Under the pieces are notes generated by a model. That model was not told the origin of the DNA. It worked only from the letters and a program-made list of their open reading frames with translations, and searched no databases. This document shows, piece after piece, positions 1 through 9,531 of a DNA stretch of 64,000 bases. Source of the stretch: Lycium barbarum (lineage: Eukaryota > Streptophyta > Magnoliopsida > Solanales > Solanaceae); contig NC_083344.1 of NCBI RefSeq assembly GCF_019175385.1, positions 11,836,242 to 11,900,241 on the forward strand, written 5' to 3'. A program made the translations under genes and the position numbers. Each line of letters starts with the position of its first letter. Position 1 is the stretch's first letter.

Positions 1-264
1 CTTGATACATTTTCGTCGCTCCGGGGTGGACAGAATATCGAGAACAATGAGCTTCTCTCAATATCTGGTGGCGTAAACCTGCCACATCGGGGACACATAA
101 TCTGCCTTGGCATCGGAGAACTCCGTCTCCTGAAATATCAAATGATGACTCCTCTTTCTGAGGGAGTGTATCTCTGTACTGCATTAGCATGGAATCTTCG
201 TATTGCTGCTCTTTCACTTCTGCTACTAGCGACGAGACTGCTCAATCCTGAATAGTAGTTCTCC
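1..264 (-). pseudogene. Ty3/gypsy pol fragment: RNase H-integrase linker and zinc-binding region
   Basis: Read on the minus strand, the bases give the linker that follows RNase H (SSLVAEVKEQQYED) and the start of the integrase N-terminal region (GRLCVPDVAGLR, then REAHCSRYSVHPGATKMYQ), where the two His of the HHCC zinc finger lie. The fragment runs off the left edge, so the core and chromodomain may lie outside. On its upstream side it joins directly to the gag fragment at about 264, which means the rest of gag, protease, RT and RNase H are missing. In-frame stops are present. The family assignment is confident from the motifs; the exact junction is by eye. Confidence 0.85.
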
Positions 265-892
265 TGCTACCTTGTCTCAAATTTAGAAACTTATCGGCTC
301 TAGCTCGCTGAACCTTCGGAGGAATATAGTGTCGGAGGAAAGCATCAACAAACTCTTGCCATACCGTGGGCGGTGCATTGGCCCCACGTGAAGCCATCCA
401 AACCATATACCATTAAATCGAGACATCTCTCAATCTATACGATGCTAACTCTACCGATTCGGTGTCCGAAGCATGTATCAATCGAAGCGTCCTCAACATA
501 CCATCAATGAAATCTTGAGGGTCCTCCACCGGCTTTGACCGAAAGAATTCCGGAGGGTTCAAAGTAATAAAATCGCGGGCCCTTGCACTAACAGCCCTAT
601 CACCGTGCCCTGCACTTTGCCGCTGAGTCTGAGCAGCAACCAACTGAGTAAGCAAATGTATGGCCTCTTTCACTTCTTGGCCGGAAGCATCCGGTGGAGG
701 AGCTGGAGGTGCTGGAGCTAGGGCTGAGGCTCCCTTACGCTCCTCAGTAATAGGCACTATCTGGGAGGACTGAGATTGAGCCGCACTCTGGAACTCACTT
801 ATCTCTACTACCGGTGGCGGCGCTTTTCCAGCCCGCTTTTCTGCCACAGTCTTTCCCTTTTGGGCTGCCATATCCTTTTTCTTTGGCGGCAT
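265..892 (-). pseudogene. gag: Ty3/gypsy gag N-terminal part
   Basis: The ATG (complement of 890-892) opens a Lys/Ala-rich head (MPPKKKDMAAQKGK), a Pro/Ala linker, then the start of the capsid-like domain with the recurring family text DPQDFIDGM and ESVELASYRLRD. The open frame ends at 413. Beyond it the frame is broken, but gag similarity (NAPPTVW, then a FLNLRQG-like end) continues to about 265, where pol sequence begins. Gag would form the particle shell. No zinc knuckle is present because of the deletion. The same gag start is seen at 13345, 21252 and, more divergent, 33048. Confidence 0.85.
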
Positions 893-1085
893 TCTGAAAT
901 ATACAACACACGATTAAGGAACGAGAATTTCTTACACCATAGCTCTATCGCACGATTATTATGAAGAAAGAAGGTCATTCATTCTTAAAATGTCCGCAGC
1001 TTCCTGTTTATACGTGTGGCGCGCAACACAGCCATAACCAAGACTCTACTAGAAACGACTCGTAGACACACCCTAGGACTGAACT
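893..1085 (-). other. Retrotransposon 5' leader with hairpin E (1008-1037)
   Basis: This is the untranslated stretch between PBS and gag. It contains the leader text shared with the other elements (on the plus strand, gactctactag near 1040). Hairpin E has arms TTATACGTGTG (1008-1018) and CACAGCCATAA (1027-1037). Its loop read in the element sense is TTGCGCGC, whose last six bases are a palindrome. E starts 49 nt after the PBS. Confidence 0.7.
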
Positions 1086-1097
1086 GCTCTGATACCA
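1086..1097 (-). promoter_or_regulatory. Primer-binding site, initiator tRNA-Met type
   Basis: On the minus strand the 12 bases read TGGTATCAGAGC, the usual complement to the 3' end of plant initiator tRNA-Met. It sits four bases inside the LTR end at 1102, which fixes the orientation (element on the minus strand, 5' LTR to the right). Confidence 0.92.
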
Positions 1098-1406
1098 CTT
1101 TTGTCACAACCCGACTCGGGGCCGCGACAAGCACCTGGTGCTAGCCCACCCGGGCACCCCTTAGCTTACACTCATACTTACATCTTGGTGAGCCACATAA
1201 TGAAACATGCATTTCTATTCATCAATCATACTAGTCTTGTTGGACGATAACGCCTTTATATCATCGTTGGCGTTTATGCCACATCAATGTACATAAGCTG
1301 ACAAGGCTATCAAAATGATATATAAAATATAGGCCGACAAGGACAGACATATCTAACCACATACACGTGACTACGAGCCTCTAAGAAGAGTATAACATAT
1401 CATATG

Positions 1407-1604
1407 AGCGGGACAGGACCCCGCTATGCCCATAATTATATACACAAAAGAATAAGTACCCAAAAGCTATGGCTCCGAATGAAATGGAGCTCTGCTATGT
1501 AATCTCTGAGAAAGCAGCTATGGATCAAGTCTGTCTCCATGTGCACCTGCGGGCATGACGCAGCGTCCACAAACAAAAGGACGTCAGTACGAAGAATGTA
1601 CTGT
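1407..1604 (-). other. Hairpins C (1407-1425), B (1547-1563) and A (1584-1604) in LTR L1
   Basis: A: TCAGTAC, 7-nt spacer, GTACTGT. B: CTGCG, 7-nt loop, CGCAG. C: AGCGGG, 7-nt loop ACAGGAC, CCCGCT. All are given as plus-strand text; the element is on the minus strand, so its RNA would carry the complements in the order A, B, C. The same three recur at the same spacing in other LTRs of this window. Confidence 0.75.
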
Positions 1605-3182
1605 TTATGTAAGGCATGATCAACATCAATATGGAAGCACCAATAGCAACATAAGAAAATGCATAGGAGGGGAAATGGCAATATCATCGTCATAGGCACT
1701 TACTTGCCTTACATAGGAACTTTCTATGTCTAATGCGTATTTATGTACATACCTCCATATCCGTATCCGTAACCATTTTCATATCCTTATTCACATTCAT
1801 ATCATGTACATACTCTCATTTCTATATCATATACATCATCATATCATATACATCATCATAGCATATACATAGTATTTACATAGCATACCCAACCTCGTAG
1901 GATCGGTGTTGCATACGTACTTGGCCAACCAAGGCTCAAGGTTACTCATACCTAGCCCTACCAAGGCTTTAGGGTTACATCTACCTCGCCCTACCAAGGC
2001 GTCAGGGTTATCCATACCATCTGCAGAGGTGTGCGCGCGTTACATAATCATAAACATATTTATTTACATATCTTACCCGGCCTCACAAGCTCGGGGTTCC
2101 ATAATAGTCATACATATACATAATAGCTCATAAGCATCTTTACTAGTAACATCTTTTCCATAATCGTCATCGTTATTATCATCGCTATTACCATGATAAT
2201 CGTCATCACTATCATTGTCACTACTATCGTCATCCATTACATCTATTTGTATAGGCTTACTCATTGTACGAAGAACTTAGTACCATCGTAGCGTATCAAG
2301 AATCGTGAGCTTACAAGCTCGGAAGATCAAATCATTTCAAAGATATCATAGTCTTATAGAAGATTTAGATGTTTGGCCAAAGAACCATGCCTTATGAAAG
2401 AAGGGTTAGCCTCACACACCTTTTCCGTTCAACTATTTCACACTTGTGCGTTCTCCTCTAATGCTAGAGTTTCCACCTTCATTAAAGTCATACTATCATT
2501 AGAATCGATAGATAGCATATATGACTAAAGCTAGAGAAAATCGGACAGCATCTCCTCTATTTAAACGATATTCCTTCCATAACGTATTTCAACTCCCAAA
2601 CGTCACTAATACATTCACAGTACCATAATAATAGTCACTATTCACCCACATTATCCACATTCCTCAATTTGCTTTCAATTACTCATGTCCATGGCTATAA
2701 TACACACGACTACGTTCATTCACATACATTTTTCATCTCATGTTCTCAACGTCATTATATCGTATTTACATCACAATACATCAAGAATCATAACTCAAGT
2801 CAAACTATTTCTCAAAATGTCACTATTCCATATTCATGACCCATTTTACCATACCCTTCTACAATCCAAGTATTTCAACTCTTAAATACTTTAAACAATA
2901 TAGAAATACCATGAATATTACCTTACATGTTATATGAACAAGCTTTAGTTGATAATACTCCACTTGAGCAAAAACCCTAGTTTACCTCCATGAGATCTCT
3001 TGACTTTGAATGATCTTTGATGGTTTCCCTATACTTGATTCACTTGATTTATGTTGTTGATCACCAAATATCCTTGTATTCTTGTGGAATACATGTAGAG
3101 AGATGTTTTAGAGAGAAGGGGTGGGAAGTGGACGTGAAATGAAATAAGACTTGCCCCCTTCATTTATTGAACCAAATCTGCC

Positions 3183-3350
3183 CCGACCACATATACGGAC
3201 CAACATACGGTCCGTATAATTTATATGGACCGTATGTCTGGCCGTATATTTTGTCCAGAAACTTTTGCCTTTCTGGGCTGATTATACGGTCCCAAACATA
3301 CAGACCGTATAATTTATACGGCCAGTATGTTTGGCCGTATAACTCACAGT
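3183..3350 (-). repeat. Palindromic cassette of LTR L1 (ATACGG/CCGTAT)
   Basis: About 170 bases hold nine copies of ATACGG or its complement CCGTAT, often back to back around TATAATTTATA. The block lies between a box conserved in many LTRs here and the likely transcription start region. Confidence 0.8.
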
Positions 3351-3684
3351 GGTTCCGAAGTTCGTTTCGTCCATTCGTTTGATCTGCAATCCTTATGGAA
3401 CCTTCTTAACACTTGTTCAACACTTCAATACCAATCGAAGGGACGTTATCACTCTTCTCCAAGTCATCCTTAAGGCCTCGCTAACTCGTTACTCGTATTT
3501 CCTTCCCGATACCCATCGTATGCCTTGCCTTATCGTAGCCAACTTTTCCGTCTAACATCGGATGCCTTTGAAATCTCACTTAGGGTCATCAAATGTCATT
3601 TCTTACTCATGGAATATCATACACTCATACTCCACACTAGTTCATTCACTTGTCCAACAACGGAGGAGTTTCCGAGGTGTAACA

Positions 3685-3790
3685 CTAAGACTTCAGTCAG
3701 TTCAATAAACATTCAGTTTAGTATCTCAGCAGTTTAGTAATCTTGTATTCATTCAGTTCAGTAAGCTGGTGTCCTTGATTTTTTGGTAAT
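3685..3790. other. Unassigned spacer rich in TCAGTTCAG-like text
   Basis: This short stretch sits between LTR L1 and the plus-strand integrase remnant. CAGTTCAGT-like repeats resemble part of the LTR at 4649-7026, so it may be a leftover of that family. No gene is seen. Confidence 0.4.
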
Positions 3791-4500
3791 TGGGATGGCA
3801 CCGTTTGAAACCCTTTTGAGCGAAGGTGTAGATCACCGATTGATTAGTTTAAAGTTGGGGAAGCAGAGTTATTAGGACCAGATTTGGTCTATCAGGCTAT
3901 GGAGAAAATCAAGTTTATTCAAAAGAGTTTGAAGACGGCTCAGAGTCGCCAAAAGTCCTATTCGGACATGCGGCATAGAGACTTAGACTTCCAAGTTGAT
4001 GATTGAGTGTCTCTGAAAGGTTCGCCTATGAAAGGTGTTATGAGATTTGGTAAGAAGGGGAAAGCATAGTCCCGCCATATTGGACCATACAGAATCCAAC
4101 GAAAGGTTGGTCAATTGGCTTATGAGCTTGAGTTTCCACAAGACTTGATTATTGTGCATCTAGTGTTTTATGTGTCAATGTTGAGAAAGTGTGTAGGAGA
4201 CCCGTCGTTGATTGTCCCGACTGATAGCATAATAGTCAATGATAATTTGACTTATGAAGGAGTCCTAGTGAAAATCCTTGATCACCATGTTCGCAAGTTG
4301 AGGACTGAGGAGGTAGCCTCAGTAAAGGTTTTGTGGCGAAGTCATAAAGTTGAAGAGGCTACATGGGAAACCGAAGAAGACATGAAGTCCAGTTATCCCT
4401 ATCATCAGAAACCGATGAAGGTATTGTACCTTCCCCTCTCAGATCTTTCCTTCTACAGTTTTTACATTACCAGTATGCAGCCTGTTAGACAGTCAGCTTA
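3791..4500 (+). pseudogene. Ty3/gypsy integrase C-terminal domain and chromodomain
   Basis: The fragment starts at the integrase motif ATGGCACCGTTTGA (MAPFE), continues through a broken integrase C-terminal domain (MKGVMRFGKKGK-like, stops at 4005 and 4066), and ends in an open stretch from 4115 with MAYELEFPQ, VSMLRKCVGDPS and a chromodomain (VRKLRTEEVASVKVLWR, then VEEATWETEEDM). In this lineage the chromodomain is thought to steer insertion to heterochromatin. Upstream integrase core, RT and gag are absent. It belongs with the polypurine tract and LTR that follow. Confidence 0.85.
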
Positions 4501-4612
4501 GTAGTTGTTCGGTTCAACAGCTAATTCAGTTCAGACCCTTTTCAGTTCCATTTTCATGTGCTCATGTCAGTTAGTGTGCACATGTCTCGACAGTCACTCT
4601 TTATCAGAATCC

Positions 4613-4648
4613 ATCATTCGAGGACGAATGATCCCAAAGGGGAGATAA
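4613..4648 (+). promoter_or_regulatory. Hairpin D and polypurine tract
   Basis: Hairpin D is ATCATTCG-AGGA-CGAATGAT (4613-4632), 8-bp perfect arms. It is followed by the purine run AAAGGGGAGATAA (4636-4648), the plus-strand primer site directly before the LTR. The AGGA loop is the same in all six copies in the window. Confidence 0.85.
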
Positions 4649-7026
4649 TATAACACCCCGTATCGTTAGAGTTCTAGTGGAAAAACTGAAGGTTTGAACG
4701 TTTTCCGAAAATGGTTGACAGGTCTACTTGGGGAAACCATAAATCCTTGATTAGTTGGGAATTTGGGAAAGTACCATTAATGAAAGTTGTAGTACGTAAA
4801 AATTCCTTTCTAATGATATAAGGACCAGGCCAATCAGAGATCGGAGCAAGGAGATATGATCGTCTCAATATGGCTAATAGTAAGGCACTTAAACTTCTCT
4901 AGAATTAGCTAAGTTTTTTATACGTCTGCCTTCCAGTCATATTTCGTGAAATTCCGTTGGGAATTTGAGAAAAATTAAAACATATTTGTATCCCTTTGAA
5001 ATAGCTTTCCAACGGTATATGGTGGAGCCCAAACGGAGATGTGTACAAGAAGTTATGTCCAATGTACCGAACACTGTGCGGAACCGACACCCGTCGCTTC
5101 CAGAAGAGCGTGAGGGCCCGTGAGATGGCCCCACATTGCGGGCCGATTGTGCAACTCTGAGCATTGAGCTACAGAATATCGTGCGATGCACGTGCATCGC
5201 GAACCCATCGCGTAACAGCTCGGGTTTCGGGTCAAAAGTGGGGATTTTGCGTTTTAAGTTATATTTAAGCTTGGAGTTTATTTTCCTAACACCCCTAGTC
5301 ACGAAAAATCACCCTAAAGTCAGAGGGAACAAGTCCTAAGCCTCAAGAACCCTTCAAGGTAAGTTTTATCATGATTCTAGGTTGAATTCAAGTCCCTAAT
5401 CTCTTTCTAACTTGTGTAAACCCTTATAATCAATAGAGTTGTGAGTGGAACATTATTGTTGGGCGTGGAAACCCTAGACCTAGTATTCAAGAGGATTGAA
5501 CGTCAAAAAGGTAATGCTTCTACACTCTAATCATTCATAATAGTGAATTGATGAGTTCTTGGGAGAATAGTAAATGGGTTTAGTAAAGAGAATTATACGA
5601 ACTATAGTAGGGTTTTGGATTGTTGACTTGAGATTTTTATAATGATATGGGTGATGGAGAATGATGTTAATTACACCTAATTGAGATTGTAGAATCACCT
5701 AGAAGTAATAGAATGGGAATTAGGTGAAGAAACACCATTAATGGAGATTGTGGAGCTTTATGCCCACTAAGTGTTTGATAAAATGCTTAGATGACCAAAG
5801 CATGAATATTATTGATAATATAGAATCCCTTTGACTTGTATTGATATAGATCAAAGTTGAAAGGGTTGACGAACATTGTATTACGCTCGAAGGCTGGAAT
5901 TAAGGTATGTGAGGCTAACTTTCTACGTTAGGGAATGTTCATAATTCTCCCTACGCCTCATTCTTCATACTTGTCAGTAATTTGACTCAGAATATAGTTT
6001 AGCCCTAGTTTCATGATATGAGATAGAACTGTTATCTTCTAGGGTTGCAGTTACAGAATTCGTTCATGGTTATCAATTTGAATATCATGAACTCAGCACG
6101 TAATCTTTATAGACTTATGTATTGTTACCACATGAGTGTCAATCTAGAAATTCAGTATGCTCAGAAACAGTCAGTGTTTTCAATTCAGTCCAGCATGTCT
6201 ATGTCAGTTCAGCATTGTTCATTGTTGTTATGGTCTCAGTCCTTATTAATTAACCATAATTATACATATGTGATTTTTCCCGAGGGCACAGCACAGTCTT
6301 GTGTATATGTATAGATGGCCGAGGCCATTGACTGACGCACTACTTGGCCGAGGCCATAGCGTGCCTTTATTATTAGGCCGAGGCCCCACATATACAAACA
6401 CAGATAATACAGATGATTTAGATACAAAGCAGGGAGTATTCATATCTCTACTTCTTGCTATTACAGTTACAGTTATCAGTTTCAGTATTTTATTGCTTCA
6501 GTTTCTTTACATACCAGTACAATTCAAATGTGTTGATGTCCCTTTTATTGCTTGGGGGCCTGCATCTCGCGATGCAGGCAATGATATATAGGTTGAAGGC
6601 TCAGCTATTTAGGAGTGCACGTATCAGCTTCTGGTGAGCCCCAAATTCCTTCAGGGCGTTGTCAGCTATCCAGTTATTTCAGTTTATTGACAGCTCTATT
6701 ATTCAGTACTCTTAGAGGCTTCATAGACACAGTTCAGACAGTCAGATATTTGTTATGTTAGCCTTGTAGACAGTTATACTCAGTCGTTCAGTTGTTTTGG
6801 TTTAGCCATGTTGGCTACTTACAGACATGTTCAGATTGTCTAAGTATTTCCGCATTATGATATTTCAGTCAGACTTTTAGTTAATCAGCATGTGTTAGTT
6901 TTATTTTATAAATTAGTTATGTTTTGGTATCACATGTTGATTCAGCCAGCCAGTTGGTTCGCTCGGTCACATGCAGTCAGGCACTGGGTGCCGTGTCACG
7001 CCCAGGCCCAGGTTCGGGGCGTGACA
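4649..7026 (+). repeat. 3' LTR, plus-strand gypsy element (L2)
   Basis: The LTR begins TATAACACCCCG directly after the polypurine tract (the expected TG has become TA) and ends GGGGCGTGACA, about 2.38 kb. It holds an 18-base perfect palindrome GCGATGCACGTGCATCGC (5183-5200), a possible TATA-like run near 5258-5270, a three-copy GGCCGAGGCC repeat (6308-6385), and variants of hairpins A and B. No PBS follows, as expected for a 3' LTR. The next 5 bases, AAGCT, would be the target duplication, but the other flank is not in the window. Confidence 0.85.
6514..6579 (+). other. Hairpin A and B variants in LTR L2
   Basis: A variant: CCAGTAC (6514-6520) faces GTGTTGA (6530-6536), mostly pairable with two G-U pairs. 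B variant: GCCTGCATC (6558-6566), loop TCGC, GATGCAGGC (6571-6579), a perfect 9-bp stem at the place where other LTRs have the shorter CTGCG/CGCAG stem. Confidence 0.6.
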
Positions 7027-8795
7027 AAGCTCTAATCTTTCTCATCTAAAACTATTAGAGTGTGATTGTTGAACCTTGGGAACTCCGTTTTGCTAGATTT
7101 TAGCGGGATTTGAGGTATGTCTCTTTTAAAAATCCTTTTTAACTATGAAGGTGATTTGTATGTCTCTTTTGAACATACTCTTTTGACTATGAAGGTGACT
7201 TGTGTGTCTATATTTCAAAATTCATCTTTTCAAGTATTTATGGATTTTCCCAAAAATCTTTCTTAAAGTATCATTACTTTTCAAAATCTTTCTTTGAAGT
7301 ATGTTATATTTCTTGAAACGTGTGGATCATTGTTGTGACTTGAAATCTTCCTTTTGAATATGAACATGATTATAACTCTTGTTTGGTGGAAGTTCTTTTG
7401 GAATTAAAGATGATTTCTTTTAGACAAGGTCATGCGTGTGTAGGGTCAAGCCCGCATCGAACCTTATATGAACTAAACTCCTTTGTGAAACTAGCTTTTC
7501 CCATTATTGGATGATTGCACTTATTTTTCTAAAGGTAGGACCTTAAACTTATTTTGTTGTAGAATGGGTTTCCTGAACATGAAATTGAAAAAGAGATTTG
7601 AATACGATTCTAAATCGGTTATGACTTGAAATGCCTATATTTTGAGACGATGACTTGAGAAGTGAGATTCGGCTCTAAGCCATGATTGATAATTTGGTAA
7701 TATTCCTTGATTTGTACTTTGTTTGTTTTTGGTCCTGTATAGGCAAGCTGTGCTAGTCCAGAGGACGATTAGCCTCCGTATCTTCCTAGACCAGAGTATC
7801 TATGGCTGTGCTAGTCCAGAGGACGATTAGCCTCCGTATCTTCCTAGACCAGAGTATCTATGGTTGTGCTATTCCAGAGGACGATTAGCCTCCGTTGCTT
7901 CCTAGCCCGAAGTATCTATTGTTGTGCTAGTCCAGAGGACGATTAGCCTTCGTTGTTTCCTAACTCTGAGTATCGATTGATTGATCTGCCTGTGAGTGGC
8001 ATGTTTCATGCTTTGATTAGCCTGTGAGTGGCTTGTTTCATATCTTGTTGCCTATGAGTGGCTTGTGGTGATTTGAATTCGTCAGTGAAATACTTGGCCT
8101 GGTAAACGGTAAGGAGCTAAATTAATGTGTCGAGCTAAGTTAATGTGTCTGTCATTTTTGGATTCTTTGATGACTCTTTAATGTTGCTGACTAACGTTTT
8201 TCCTGGGTTTGAACTGTTATTTTCATTGATATCATTTTATTGATTTTATTCATCATATCTTGTTTTGTTAACTATTGCCCCTTAGACACTCACTGAGTAC
8301 GAAGTACTCAGGCATACCATTGTTGTTTTTGATGGTATGTTAGGTAACAGAGAAGAGCAGGTTCTTGATACTTCAGGCGCTTAGGAAAGACTTGTTGTTG
8401 CTGCTGATTTGGTGAGCCCACACGTTCATTCGTGGGACACCCTATTTAATTTTTTATTTATTTATATTAGTTTCCGGGCTGCGTCCCGATAAGTTAGACG
8501 TTTATTCCTTATTCTTAGAAGCTCCTTAGTATACATCTGAATATGGGTGGAAGAAGAGTTGTTGTTTAACTCTTTCAGGCACACTATCACGTTTTGGTTA
8601 AATTGTTTATATTATAAAGACTTCTGCTGATTTTATTCTTACATCATGACCCGTAACAAATTTATTTTATAAACTGTTGGAGATGATTATTGAACCTGGC
8701 GAGTTCAAGTGCCATTGTGCATCTTTTAGGTTCTTCCGATGTTGTTCATGACGTCGGATGCCGGTCACGTCTAAGGTGGGTTTTGGGGCGTGACA
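7027..8795 (+). repeat. Truncated gypsy-type LTR (L3)
   Basis: The right end is a normal LTR end (GGGGCGTGACA at 8785-8795) followed by pol text that starts TGAAG. The left end is lost at the boundary with L2. It contains a four-copy 58-base tandem repeat, a shorter three-copy repeat with core GCCTGTGAGTGGC (about 7985-8065), and a perfect CTGAGTAC-GAA-GTACTCAG palindrome (8293-8311) where hairpin A is expected. It most likely inserted into the pol sequence that resumes at 8796, and its left part was lost later. Confidence 0.75.
7751..7982 (+). repeat. Tandem repeat, 4 x 58 bp
   Basis: TGCTAGTCCA starts at 7751, 7809 and 7925, and the third copy (7867) has one change in that stretch. The period is exactly 58 in all three steps. 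Each unit carries GAGGACGATTAGCC. Confidence 0.92.
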
Positions 8796-9531
8796 TGAAG
8801 ACTTGGCCGAGACCCACAACACCCACGGAGGTTCATAGTTTTTTGGGTTTGGCAGGTTATTATAGGAGATTTGTAGAGGGATTTTATTCCATTTCTGCAC
8901 CACTGATGAAGCTGACTCAAAAATCAGCTAAGTTTTAGTGGACCAATGCTTGTGAACGCATTTTTCAGGAATTGAAGAACAGAATGACTTTGGCATAAGT
9001 TCTGGCACTTTCGGAGGGATCAGAGGGTTATGTTGCTTATTGTGATGATTCAAGTGTTGGGTTAGGTTTTGTGTTGATGCAGCACGACAAAGTTACTGCT
9101 TATGCTTCAAGGCAGTTGCGGAAGCACAAGAAGAATTACCCGACACATGACCTAGAGTTAGCCGCGGTGATTCATGCATTGAATATGTGGAGGCACTACT
9201 TGTATGGTGTGTATGTTGATATCTATACGGACCATAAGAGCCTTCAGTATATCTTGAAGCAGAAGGAATTGAATTTGCGTAAAAGGTATAGATGTAGCTA
9301 TTGAAGGATTATGATGTTAGTATTTTGTATCATCCTAGAAAGGAGAACGTAGTAGCCGATGCCCTTAGCTGCAGATCTATGGGTAGTTTGTCTTATTTTC
9401 AGCCAGAGAAAAGGGAGCTAGTTCGTGATCTTTGGCAGGTAGCTAGCCTAAGAGTTTGATTATTGGACTCAGGCGATACAGGGGTTACTATTCAAAATTC
9501 AGCAATTTCATCTTTAGTAGCTGAGGTTAAG
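8796..9531 (+). pseudogene. Ty3/gypsy RT end and RNase H
   Basis: The translation gives the RT-RNase H connection ([20 protein letters not shown]), then RNase [39 protein letters not shown], and [12 protein letters not shown], so the acidic residues near the active site are recognisable. It goes on into DALS and the linker SSLVAEVK. In-frame stops at about 8936 and 8997 and a frameshift near 9290 make it non-functional. It is cut at 9531 by a solo LTR, and the same reading resumes at 12611. Confidence 0.88.
9527..9531. other. Target site duplication TTAAG (left)
   Basis: TTAAG is repeated at 12606-12610 on the other side of the LTR. The pol reading is restored when the LTR and one copy are removed. 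Confidence 0.93.

Larger units (their letters stand above)
1102..3684 (-). repeat. 5' LTR of the leftmost gypsy element (L1)
   Basis: The LTR begins TGTCACAACCCGAC and ends GAGGTGTAACA on the plus strand, about 2.58 kb, so the element-sense ends are TGTTACACC...GACA. Inside, in element order: the conserved box near 3377-3397 (plus strand TTTGATCTGCAATCCTTATGG), the palindromic cassette 3183-3350, a short tandem-repeat block near 1888-2010, hairpins A, B and C, then the end next to the PBS. The 3' LTR is outside the window, so the target duplication cannot be checked; the flank here is CTAAG. Short open frames inside are not credible genes. Confidence 0.88.

Noticed and set aside
1906..2133. 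Plus-strand frame with repeated KALGL/KASGL peptide
   Set aside because: It is the translation of a three-copy LTR repeat (ACCAAGGC...) without other coding signs.
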